Notes under the pieces: generated by a model
What the model saw: only the letters and a program-made list of their open reading frames with translations
What the model was told of the DNA's origin: nothing
Database searches by the model: none
Translations under genes and position numbers: made by a program
Part shown: positions 22,080 to 31,887 of the stretch, piece by piece
Layout of the letters: each line of letters opens with the position of its first letter
Position numbering within the stretch: position 1 is the stretch's first letter
Assembly (NCBI GenBank): GCA_012845835.1
Contig: JABAKD010000025.1
Span: 2,303,653-2,367,652 of the forward strand
From: Undaria pinnatifida
Taxonomy: Eukaryota; Sar; Phaeophyceae; Laminariales; Alariaceae
Direction: 5' to 3'
DNA length: 64,000 nucleotides

Positions 22080-22785
22080 TTCTTAGTTTTTTCTACCCAA
22101 CGACATCATCAGTGCATATGCTTTCAATTTTTTCACAATTATTTTGTTTATGAAAAAGTGAGGATTACGGAAAACGGCCACAGGAAGCAGCCCGGGCTGC
22201 TGGGGTGGAGGTAGGGGGTTGTCCGATTTGCAATCCGAAGGACCATACGATGCGTACAGCATGCTGATATGTTGGTATGATGCTCGCACGCTGCACACCC
22301 TTCCTTGTCAGTTAATGAGATTACCTCTCTCGCGGTTTTGTTAATGATACACGGATGGCCGTTGATGTTTCGCACTCGCTTCAGAGATGGGAAAAAAAGT
22401 TTAGTGCCAAATGAATACTGCTGCCTAAGAGTTGGCGAGTAGCGAGTAGCGGTAACGAGTAGCGTAGAGCGTAAGAGCGAGCATAATAGCGTAGCAATAG
22501 TTCGGTCACCTCGTACCCTGGGGCCTCGTAATACTGTACCATGTACCAGGTAGGTGAAATGTGCTAGGGTGCAGCGGTTTCCTTGGCAACTTCGACGGTA
22601 TCGGAGCGAGTCGGCAAGTTTACAGCATACTATAAGAGATGACGGCTGATCGTGTGTGGGTGTTTTTAAAATTCGGCAATATGAACGTGAAACGAGATAG
22701 ATGAATTGCAAAGGTCGTCAGGGTGCCAGTGCCAGTAGTAATTGGTAATCTGTCAGTTTCCCCGGAGTACCAGTCATGTTGAATG
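22080..22785. other. Spacer without recognised gene
   Basis: A degenerate GAGTAGCG/AGCGTAG run lies at about 22434-22495. The minus-strand ORF at 22148-22711 shows no family motif and crosses this low-complexity run, so I do not call it. Confidence 0.45.
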
Positions 22786-22786
22786 C

Positions 22787-23185
22787 CTCAGTGCCGGGAG
22801 TACTTCGAGCTGAAATGACTGAGTTCTCGAGCGTCCCTATTAATAAAGTACCTCGACCTGAAATCGCGACTCCTTGGAGTACTTCGACCTGAGTGAGATG
22901 ACTGAGTACTCGCGAATCCCTGGAGTACTTCGACCTGAGTGAGATGACTGAGTACTCGCGAGTCCCTGGAGTACTTCGACCTGAGTGAGATGACTGAGTA
23001 CTCGCGAGTCCCTGGAATACTTCGACCTGAAACTGCTGAGTACTTTCGAGTGCCTGGAGTATTTCAACCTGAAATGACTGCGTACTCACAAGAGCCTGGA
23101 GTACTTAAGCTCGAAATTACTGAGTACTCGCGAGTGCCTGGAGTACTTCAGCCTGAAATGACTGAATATTCGCGGTGACTGACTG
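22787..23185. repeat. Minisatellite, 46-bp then 42-bp units, about 9 copies
   Basis: Unit core is CTGAGTACTCGCGAGTCCCT then GGAGTACTTCGACCTGA. TGGAGT landmarks at 22875, 22921, 22967 and 23013 give a 46-bp period, and 23055, 23097 and 23139 give 42 bp. The change comes from loss of a GAGT insert. Both strands read as repetitive ORFs in consequence. Confidence 0.92.
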
Positions 23186-23284
23186 TGTAGTCGCCAGCCA
23201 CAAGGGCACCAGGTGCTATGGAATTAGATCTAAATCTACACATATATTTCTTGTGACTTTATCCATGTATACCCTCTCACACAC

Positions 23285-23405
23285 CCGGGTTCAACAGTTT
23301 CCGCGCACAGATTGGTAAGCATCGCCCCGTTGGCCCTAATATGAGCTACACCGTAGTTCTAAGGGGAATCGCCGACCTATACCCTTTTGAAGATACACAC
23401 AGTAA
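23285..23405 (+). repeat. Family A fragment
   Basis: TTTCCGCGCACAGATTGGTA, then GCTACACCGTAGTTCTAAGG, GTCGCC-like GAATCGCCGACCTATACC and CGCCCGATCGGTAG. The end module that normally follows is missing. Confidence 0.8.
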
Positions 23406-24414
23406 TACGCCCGATCGGTAGGGCTGGGCCCTGGTCCAGTATGTTTTGCCAGTACTGCTGCCCCGGCAGTGGCCTGTACTGGCAGAGGGGACTGCCAGAG
23501 TGCCAGTACTTTGACTATTTACGTACGTTCGACAATAACACCTCCTTAAACAGCGGAAGCCCCTTAAAATTCACGGCGCAAGATCAGAGAGGGCACGCAG
23601 AACAGCTATTAATAGGGAGCGGGAGGCACTGAGGAGACCGTAAACACGATTGGCGAAGCCGCATCAATTGCTGATTGATGGCTTGGGCTGTGTAGATCCT
23701 GAAGGTGCACCTGGAGGAGCCGTGAGTACTCTCCGAGGACTTGCTTAATTGGCAGACCTGCAGGGGGCACTCTGTGTGCCCACTTATAACCTTACACAAG
23801 CCCCTGGAGTCAACCCCCGCCACTGCTGCTGCTGGTGTGGAGGTTTTATCCGCCCCCAATAGAGCACCGGCTGACGCAGTCACAGCGGGAGGCGAAGCAC
23901 TATAAATGGATGTGCACGTGAATCTTTACGTTTCTGAGGCCGCGATTTCGCAAATTGTAGCGATTTGGCTTCGCTCACTTCAAACCTGTTTTTAAACCCG
24001 TGTCACAGTTTTTTCATTTCAAATGTAGGCTGCGCGCTGCGGTGTGCCGTATTTCCGCACGGTTCTGTCGATCAAAACGCTTCGCTCGCTTTTTGTGCTA
24101 TTTTATTTTTTTCTTGATCAATCTACCAGCAAATTCCATCTGAAATGTGGCCCAAAGACGACGTACGTTTTATCTCTAGACTAGTGAAGCCAAAACGCGT
24201 AATAACATGGGTCCGGCAGGGCGCCTTCAACGGGGTCCTCCTGGGGCGCCTCCGGCGGGGCTCCCTCACCTACCTGCCGGGGGGGGGGCAGGGGTCGTGA
24301 TTTCGCCCCTTCGTCGTAACCACCAGTGCACTGGTCGGATTCGGTGTACTGGCATATATATGACGCACGCAGCACATTCTGTATTGGATAGAGCTACCAG
24401 GGCCCAGCCATGAC
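23406..24414. other. Spacer without recognised gene
   Basis: Contains CCAGTACT/GGCAGTG palindromic words at 23440-23515 and a GC-rich stretch at 24205-24295. I see no coding motif or RNA gene. Confidence 0.4.
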
Positions 24415-24830
24415 GAGCGGAGTATTAGACACAGCCTGTAAGAGTTTCTACCAAATCTTGATCTTCGATCTCACAGCTGGAGTGTATTTTATTTTATCTT
24501 GTTTTGTTATACTGCTGCATTAGTCTAATCTATTCCTCGCACTTTTTCTTGTTGCAGCCTTTCCTGTCCGATCTTGCATTACATCCTTCAGTGAACACCT
24601 GTCGTTTGTTTTGCTTTGTTTTCTTTTTCTCTCTCGTTTTTTCCCACTCTTTTTCTTTTATGGTCTGTCTTGTTTTGTTGTGCTCTCGTGTCTGGTACGC
24701 TATCATTTCACTTGCTTCACTTCGATGGATTGCGACTGTTTGGTTTGTTCTGTTTCACAGTCTGTGACCACAGGATTTGTGTCTCGACGATGAGGAATCA
24801 GCACGGACACTGGGTGTACTGATGATGTCG
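24415..24830 (+). repeat. Family A end fragment plus repeat F (partner 34700-34945)
   Basis: 24430-24490 carries CACAGC..CTTGATCTTCGATCTCACAGC and TGGAGTGTATTTTA. From about 24570 to 24830 the sequence (TTGTTTTGTTGTGCTCTCGT, TGCGACTGTTTGGTTTG, CACAGTCTGTGACCACA) is shared with 34740-34900. It ends in a module M copy (CAGCACGGACACTGGGTGTA). Confidence 0.75.
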
Positions 24831-26533
24831 TTGATGTAATAGAGTGTCAGTATAGCTGGCAATAGATTCGTTGAAACTGCCCGTGGAATCATGGTATATT
24901 GGACCACAAGACGATTCAATATTCTTAGTGGAGAAGATAACCCGTACAATCTAGATAGCTTTTATCACAAGAGCATTCTCGGTAATGGAACGTTCCTCCT
25001 CTGGACAAGATAGATAGAAGTAAGCGCGTTAAGTGCTCATCATGGTAATGTAGAAAATCAAGGAGAACGTTCCTCGTGTACGTTCCATAAGTAAAGGTCC
25101 AGAAGAGAGCATAGCAGCAATGCTGGGGTGAATCGAACTCTGTGGGCCTCACCCCACCCCCATGCTCTCCTCCTCCTCCTTCTCATTTCCTGTCCCCTCG
25201 AGCTTCTCATAGCTCAACGCCAGCAATGAGAAATCTACAAAGAAGAACCGATGCTGTCTCCAAGCGAAGCTGATACCCCTGCGTCTCCTCCCTCTCACCT
25301 TCCGGCACCACGTCTCTTTCGCAGTTGGGTAGAAAGAACCGTTTGAGACAGCACACTGGTTGGGTTGTACTTTGGTAACCGCACAACAAGGATTTGGTTC
25401 ATTTTTACTTTCGGTAATTGTTAGTTTAAGCACTTAATTAATACTCCATAGTATTTACGAGAGCTCCGCATGAGTGCCGGCATTCGCTGGCACCCGTGCT
25501 CCGGGTAGGGCAGGGCAGCACTTCGACTTGTTCGACTCCTTATTCGGCGGAAAATAAAACCGTTACCACACAGCACATAGTCTACGCGTGTAGAATGTAA
25601 AGCAACGCCAAGATATCGATATAGACTTAACAGTGGACTACGTACTTATGCCTTTTAAAATTTCTTGCGTGAACCCGATTCCGAGCTTCATCATACTTCG
25701 ATCGGATAAATCCGAGCCGACGCAGACTGACCCTTTAGTCTGGCCACAAAGAGACGCTTCGAGTGCGTTTCTTGATGTTTTGACCCAACCAAGCATTCAA
25801 GGCCAGCAAGGGGGTGATCATGTATGCTGCATGTTCTCTACGTAGACACTGAGAGGCGTGCACTAAGCCAGCTTTTTCTACACCATGCATGATAGTTTCT
25901 AGATCCGAGGCTCGCAGGTCGACGACTGTCTGTGTATAGTCTGATCGTGCAGAGACTTGCTGACGGTATTCTAGGCGTGAAACACGGTGTCGCTTCCTTC
26001 GTCATTCACTTCCTCGAGTGAGTGCTATTACTATAGTCTAATGCTGCCACTTGTTGCTATCTGTGAGATAGTCGTAGTAGCACCCGATAGCACTGAACCA
26101 AGAATTTGGCAGTTACGAATTCAGGCTCGAGTTTTAGACGAAAATAAAAATACATCTAATACCTGGTCTGACCTATTTGTCTGATCGCTGTGGTCGCTCA
26201 TTGGCCGGGGATCATACATAAAGTAACCGTCATCTGGGAATTATAGGCTCCCATCTCAGGATCATAATCCGTCCACACATACATATACAACTCTGATAAG
26301 CCGGGAACGAACACGGATATCACCCGGATTGATAACTCCCCGCACAGTGTGGAATTAATCCCCAACCCCCTCGACCGGCCGATCTCTGATTGGCTGGAGG
26401 TCGTATGTTATGGAGCCAGCCCCACCCGGGTACAATAGGTTCCCATCTATCTCCGGTCCGGAGATCATCCTATATATTTAAACGTTAGACAAACCGCGGA
26501 AGAAAACCGAGATCTCTCGGGTCGACACGGTGT

Positions 26534-26904
26534 TAGTTATTTAGCAATACCCACTGAACCACACACTACGTGGTTCAGTGGGTGGTGCTATATAACCACG
26601 TAGTCACTACGTGGTTCAGCGGGTAGTAGTGCTATATAACCAACAAAATATATGATTTCCTTGTTTTTCCCGGAAAAAAACAGAAATATGAAGTCGGTGG
26701 GACTCAAACCCACCAGATAGCCAGTGGGTAGTTCTGTACAACCAACATGGCTCCCTCATAGTCCAATGGTTAGAATACATGACTCCCACGCATGAGACCC
26801 GGGTTCAAATTCCCGTCGAGGGAGCCATGTTGGTTATATAGAACTACTCACGGGCCCACGCAGTGACGTGACTACGTGGGCTAGTGGGTAGTGCTATATA
26901 GCTA
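26534..26904. mobile_element. tRNA-like foldback element inserted in B1
   Basis: Absent from the matching site in B2 (around 33085), so it is a discrete insertion of about 371 bp. Ends are inverted: TAGTTATTTAGCAATACCCA at left and the complement of TAGCTATATAGCACTACCCA at right. Inside are repeated D-arm-like blocks, GTGGTTCAGTGGGTGGTG and GTGGTTCAGCGGGTAGTA, in both orientations. There is a T-arm-like block on the minus strand (GGTGGGTTTGAGTCCCACC) and a central complete tRNA-like fold (26752-26823) flanked by inverted arms of about 30 bp. Confidence 0.82.
26752..26823 (+). tRNA. tRNA-Glu-like sequence with CCC anticodon (probable pseudo-tRNA)
   Basis: TCCCTCA..CGAGGGA acceptor arms, Glu-type D-arm AGTCCAATGGTTAGAATA (box A-like), anticodon loop CTCCCAC and box B-like GGGTTCAAATTCCC. 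Overall it resembles eukaryotic tRNA-Glu, but the anticodon would be CCC (Gly). The last acceptor pair is A-C, D-stem C12-A23 is mismatched, and the T loop has one extra base. The acceptor pairing continues outward as AACCAACATGG/CCATGTTGGTT. Most likely a tRNA-derived module, not a working tRNA. Confidence 0.6.
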
Positions 26905-27473
26905 ACACACCGCCCCTCACGGTGTGGAAACCCCAACTGCGGCTAAATTCGCTGATAGCTTCGGGCTCCCCGGCGCCGCCACACCTTGGAGGACGATGGA
27001 GCCTCACCAACCAATGGGGGGTAGTTTCGTCGCACACGGCAGGGATAGGATCCCATCCCCTGTCCAGAAATCCTCCGAATCTCTACAGCTCCAACAACGC
27101 GAGAACTATGACGATGGTCTCCCGGGTCGATACCTCCCCACACGGCATGTCAATCCCGACCCCATTGGCTTATTCGTGAGTTAAGATATTAGTGGAGTAT
27201 TAGTCCGTTTGGCCACTTGCAAAAGGTTAACAAATAGCTTACCCAAACTAAGCCTTATAACAATTGACTGGTAGGCTTCGCCCCAATAAGCTCACAATTG
27301 TATCGACCGACTCGGGTTTCTCGCGTACTTGCCTATGCGGCAGACATTTGCGATGCGAACGCAACTCGACCATCTATTTGCATGATAGCTCGCACAAAAA
27401 GATGATTTTAAGCATATGTCAGGCTGCCGCGCCGAGCAAGAACGCCCAAAAAGAGGATGAGGAAAACACTTGA

Positions 27474-27740
27474 ACAGCAGCAACAACAACAATAACAACA
27501 ACAGCAGCAGCCGCAGCACCAATAACAACAACAACTACTACAACTACAACTACAACTGCAACTACAACTTCAACTACAACTACAACTACAACTACAACTA
27601 CAACTACAACTACAACTACTACAACAACAACAACAACGACGACAACAGCGCCAAACGCTATATACACGGACGAATTAGAGTGATTTTTATCCAGGGTACA
27701 GGGCCCCCCAGTTATTAGCATATATATATATATATATATT
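27474..27740 (+). repeat. (CAA)n / (CAACTA)n microsatellite and (TA)n
   Basis: About 180 bp of CAA and CAACTACAACTA repeats. The equivalent position in B2 (about 33585-33600) has only CAGCAACAACAACG, so the array expanded in B1. A (TA)n run follows at 27720-27740. Confidence 0.95.
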
Positions 27741-28314
27741 CAAAGCAAAACGACATAATATACTAAAAATGAACTGAAAACTGGCACAACTCGAGCACAA
27801 TAACCATGGCAAAAGGATTTAAATGAGGCCAAAAGAGTGCGTATTCAACTCGCGTTATAATTGAATAATCATGGAATGCTATAATCACCGCTTTTTCGCT
27901 TATGCGACACCGAAACAAGTTGCTGAAAATCCCGTTTCCATTCGCTTATAGGGTGAAAAACCCTAAGCTCACCAATATTTTCGAGGGTTTTCTTGCATAC
28001 TGCTCGACGAGTAGAGCAAATATTCGCCATGCGACCGCCATTCGTACAAAACGCTTGACCTCAGGATATATCGATACGGTTGGTATCCAGAGCGTCAAAG
28101 ATATATAGCCATTCGGGACCTAAGAAGAGCGATCAAATATTCATGTCCCGGCACACTAACGGTCATAAAATGCCCACACAACAGATAAAAAAAGAGCAAT
28201 GAGCGCCTGCTTCTGCTTGTCACACGGTGATCTTGAATCGGAATACCCCTACTTTACGGCTGTAATAAATTGTTTGTTGGTGTAGCTTGTCTGAAAAGCT
28301 GTTCCCAACTTGGT

Positions 28315-28529
28315 CGGTTATTTTTTTAATCCCATTTGCTATCCTTGCATTTCTCTCGCCCTCCCTCCCAGTAGTAGTACAACTCGGATCAGGGGTCACA
28401 TAGCGGGCCCTTCTGCCCCCTCCCCACCACGGTACATATCACATTTTTTATCGCGCGAAGAGTTCATAATTTCTTTCGTCGCCGATTCTCGTCGGATTGT
28501 ACCTACCCACGCTGCTAGGCGTTCTCAGC
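28315..28529 (-). repeat. SINE1 copy a, tail-side part (split by LTR element)
   Basis: Aligned to 38530-38750 and 56565-56785: ATCCCATTTGCTAT.., CAGTAGTA, ATAGCGGGCCCTTCTCCCCC-like, TATCGCGMGAAGA, TTGTACCTACCCACGCT and TAGGCG..TCAGC. The rest of this SINE resumes at 30681. Confidence 0.8.
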
Positions 28530-28989
28530 TGTAAGGATATTGGGCGGAGACCCAGAGTGCTCCCTGCAGGTCTGCCAATTGAGCAGACCCTCGGAGAGTA
28601 CTCACTTTTAGCCTTTGCAGAGACGTAGCTATATTTGATTCCACCAGAGCCCCGGATGGCTTCTGAGATCGGAAGCCCGTGCCTCCGATCTATTTCCTGA
28701 CTATCCCAAAAATAAAACGCCAACGTTATGATAAGAAATCCATGCAAATTGTCTCAATTTCAATAATTACAGGCCTTTCGAGGACGTATTGTAACACTAG
28801 CCCACCCTGATGAGCCGCATATATATGCAGAAATATGGGAAATCTGGGGAAACTCCGGTTCTACGAAATAGACCATGAGTCGAAGATGCGACTGCACAAA
28901 ACCCACTCCCACACCTCTAACGGCCCGGCTATGGAGCCAGGAAAACGCGAAGAAAAGCAGTTGAGGGAAACGCAGACCCTACAACAAGG

Positions 28990-29092
28990 CAAAAGCCGCA
29001 TACCGCCGGTGTAGCGGCGGGGGGGGGCGGAAAAGGCTCTAGAACCTGCCGCATACCGCCGGTGTAGCGGGGGGGGGCAGGAAAGGCTCTGC
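28990..29092 (+). repeat. Tandem GC-rich repeat in LTR-element interior
   Basis: CCGCATACCGCCGGTGTAGC followed by a G run and GAAAAGGCTCT or GAAAGGCTCT occurs twice about 50 bp apart. The core CCGCCGGTGTAGCGG is imperfectly palindromic. Confidence 0.8.
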
Positions 29093-29889
29093 GTTAACCC
29101 AACAACAGAACAGGGCCATGACGAGGCGAGCTCCCGTCGATACGGAGGGGAACACAGGCGCTAATACAAGGGAGAAGTCATGCCAAAAACCTCACGCGGG
29201 CCATCGGCATGGCGGGTGGTTAATCGAAAAAGCAACAAATACCCAGGATGGAAGATGGCCGCACTTACAGCCCCGCGAGGGGGAAAGTGTTTAGCCGAAA
29301 ATAGCAAAGTAGAACAAATACACCAATAAAAAGTACAAGATGGCACACACAGGTCCGTTCATGGCCTGTACCACGTTACGCGCCGACAGGGTACCCTGGT
29401 CGCCCCCCGGCTCTGGGCTGCGGAGGGCGTCGGCAGGGCGAAATTGAACAACGACGAAAAGGTGACAGCCTTGCGCCTCAGATAGCGGCGTTTTACCCGA
29501 ACCCCTGGCCAGGCGCGCAAGACAGATGGGCGTATCTACCGAAACCTATGAGATAACGCGTGTAGTGGGAAAAAATGCCAAACCAGAAAGCCCAAACATT
29601 CTGCGAGCACCGCCTGTTCCTTCCCAGGGAGGACCACATGGAAGGAGCCCCGACATGGGGTCCTTGAGCACTGTGCCCGTAGTCCAAGGGGGCCCCGCGA
29701 AGGTCGGTCTGTCTCCGTCAGCAAAGGTGTATGCTGGCCGATGAGCTCTCTTAGCAAGCGAATTCCTCGTGGCTGGTCCCTCGAAGGGTTGATTCCAGTA
29801 CGATTGTCAGTGGCGCGTGGTGCATATGCCTCAGCCCCGTAGCGCAAAAAAAGTACAGGTGGACGGGCGGTCTTGGGGCTTGTGCTGAC

Positions 29890-30175
29890 AGCTTGCGGAG
29901 ATGTGCAGTGCAACACGCTGGCTGAGCGCGGAGCGAACAACTCTGATGGGTGGAGGCTTGGGTAGTTCCCCTGCGGAGTGGTCCATGCAACCAGCTGGCG
30001 GGGAACTGTTGCGACTCAAAGCCGAGACAAGGAGCGTGCTCCTGATGGACGGAGTTTGGGCAGTTCCGCTGCGGAGTGGTCAATGTAACACAGCTGGCCG
30101 GGAATTGATGCGACCAAAAGCTGAGACGAGGAGTGTGTTCCGAAGAGCAGTGTCGTCCGCATGTAGTTTGAAGGT
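29890..30175. repeat. Tandem repeat of about 105 bp in LTR-element interior
   Basis: Blocks GGGAACTGTTGCGACTCAAA / GGGAATTGATGCGACCAAAA and CTGCGGAGTGGTC(C/A)ATG recur about 105 bp apart, with a third diverged copy before them. The long overlapping ORFs on both strands (for example 29751-30431 minus) follow from this repetition. Confidence 0.8.
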
Positions 30176-30680
30176 GTCGTCCGTGTGGCACGTGCCCAAC
30201 GACCAACAGGAGGGGCTCCTGACATCTCACTGCTGTTGTGGTCGCCTTTGGAGGATGAAGGGCGCTCCCTCCGTTGAGAAGCCCCCGTGAAGGAACAGGG
30301 GCTGTGGGTTCGATGGAAAGCAAGAGCAAAATCGCTACGAAACAGCTATCGGAGAGTTTGGAGGAACGTTGGCACAATAGCAGCTCAGCCCTAAGACGAC
30401 GCCATAATGTAAGGGCATTGAGCGGAGACACAGAGTGTCCCCTGTAGGTCTGCCGACTCAGCAGGTCCTCGGAGAGTACTCACTTTCTTGACCTTCGTAG
30501 CGACGCAGCTATATTCGATTCCACCAGAGCCCCGGATGGCTTCTGAGATCAGAAGCTCGTGCCTCCGATCTATTTCCTGACTATCCCGAATATAGAACGC
30601 CAACCTTATCATACGAAACCCATCTAAATTATCTAAATTCGGATAATTACAGGCCTTTCACGGCCGTATCTCAACACTCA

Positions 30681-30835
30681 GCAGTTAGTTGGTCCTATTT
30701 TTGTATTTCTCCAAATAAAGTAAATAATCTAGCAACGAACGGTAGTAATTGAATTCAAGCACCAGCGCTAGTAGTATTCCACGGTAACGATTCAATAGAC
30801 CACCGGGGCGACCGCTCACTAGAGATGATTAATCA
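30681..30835 (-). repeat. SINE1 copy a, tRNA-head part
   Basis: Continues SINE1a after the LTR insertion: GCAGTTAGTTGG, then the tRNA-like head read on the minus strand (GTCGCCCCGGTGGTCTATTG). The box B region is decayed (GCTTGAATTCAAT). Confidence 0.75.
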
Positions 30836-30869
30836 GTAATGGGAATCAAGGAGCACATCAACCATCAAG

Positions 30870-31625
30870 AACACGTAATTGTTTGTCAGCTACGTACCAA
30901 CATGACCGCTTTTCCAGTTGACCGCGGCAAACAACCAAAACAGCAACGGAGACAGAGGCACCACAGCAACAACAAAGTACGCCTTCCACACCGCCTATAC
31001 TTCTCCATAGAGCCTTCTACGGGAAAAACAACACCCCCCAATGCTTTACCTGGACCACTGGTTTTTTACGCGGATACCATCTACGACCTTCGCGTGGTGC
31101 AACATAACAGCAGGAACGGGGTTTTCCCTTGTTTTTCACGTCAAAAAGCCATTCCCTATTTTTTGGTACACCTCCCCATACATGCGACAAGTCAGACAAA
31201 AAGTATGTGTGTGAAATAGAGAACCAGTCAGTGTGTGTGCTCTTACTCGTTCGTGCCTATAATACTTGCACATAAACAAACTATGTCGATTTGCCGGAAC
31301 TACCACCCTCGAGGCCGGGGACGCAGCCACTTGTAATGCCACTGAGTGGCTTTTTCTGGCGCAGTAATCGTGATCACTACCTCCTCGTTTTAGTCGTGCG
31401 TGCGCTTGCCACGTCTAAATCCATTTACGTATGTACCTACGGAAATTCAGTAAATAAATGCACTAATACTATGATACCTGCCGCGGTACCATGGTGAGTT
31501 TTCTTTGGTAAATAATACTTCGAAGTACCTGGTATTTGTTTTGGGACAAAATATTACGCCAATTTGGATGTCATGTCTTGCCAAGTTATACTTTAACAAC
31601 CTCTCCATACATCAAGGCACGAAGA
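30870..31625 (+). repeat. Dispersed repeat D, copy 1 (partner 60885-61345)
   Basis: Shares AGCTACGTACCAACA, CACAGCAACAACAAAG, TTTTTCTGGCGCAGTAAT, CGTGCGCTTGCCACGTCTA, GCCAATTTG and CAACCTCTCCAT with 60885-61345 in the same order. The first copy is longer by insertions. No conserved ORF. Confidence 0.8.
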
Positions 31626-31684
31626 ATAACTGGAGATTACCCGTTCAAAATACAATAAATTACGCGCTTCTCGCTTGTCTCGCT

Positions 31685-31865
31685 CAGCTCCTATCCGCGT
31701 TCACGTCGAGGCGCCGAACGGACAACGCAGGGCGAGGAGCATTGGAGCCGCCCCCCGAAGACGGCGCTAGAACAAAGCGATTTGACTGAGAAATTCAGCA
31801 TCCGAAAATCCCATACTGAGGCCGAGATGAAAAACACCTGACCAAATCCCTGTCTCCTCGAAAAA
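31685..31865 (+). repeat. Dispersed repeat E, copy 1 (partner 35320-35450)
   Basis: GCAGGGCGAGGAGCATTGGA, GCCGCCCCCCGAAGACGGCG and CATACTGAGGCCGAGA are shared with 35320-35450. It includes a GCCGCC..GGCGGC-type hairpin in the partner. It lies immediately before copy B2. Confidence 0.75.
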
Positions 31866-31887
31866 GAGAAGCATTGCATATAGTTAC

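Larger units (their letters stand above)
25455..28260 (+). repeat. Family B long repeat, copy B1
   Basis: Collinear with 31888-34195 from GCTCCGCATG..GCCGGCATTCGC through GCAGCACTT, CGATCGGATAAATCCGAGCC, GTGAAACACGGTGTCGCT, TTGGCCGGRGATCRTACATA, ACCGAGNTCTCTCGGGTCGA and GCGAGCGC-like blocks to TGATCTTGAATCG. Divergence is substantial, with indels. B1 is longer because of the foldback insertion (26534-26904) and a microsatellite expansion (27474-27655). No coding motif is conserved between copies, so it is probably non-autonomous or a very old element. A third partial copy lies at 55935-56440. Confidence 0.85.
28530..30680. mobile_element. Probable non-autonomous LTR retrotransposon inserted in SINE1a
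   Basis: Direct terminal repeats of about 270 bp (28530-28799 and 30409-30680) start TGTAAGG and share CCACCAGAGCCCCGGATGGC, GTGCCTCCGATCTATTTCCT and AATTACAGGCCTTTC. The segment interrupts a SINE whose uninterrupted relatives (38530-38885, 56565-56945) read straight across TCAGCAGTT. The flanks here are TCAGC before and CAGCAGTTAG after, giving a 4-5 bp target duplication. The interior holds tandem GC-rich repeats and no pol motifs. A clear primer-binding site was not seen, which weakens the LTR label. Confidence 0.72.

Noticed and set aside
22718-23178. Repetitive protein from the minisatellite, or a CRISPR array
   Set aside because: Repeats and spacers are not distinguishable, both strands are open because of the period, and there are no cas genes or prokaryotic context.
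26752-26823. Functional tRNA gene
   Set aside because: D-stem mismatch, an extra T-loop base, an A-C acceptor pair and a Glu body with CCC anticodon, embedded in a foldback element. Kept as tRNA-like only.
29751-30431. 226-codon minus-strand ORF
   Set aside because: It lies in tandemly repeated LTR-element interior, the opposite strand is also open, and no motif is recognisable.
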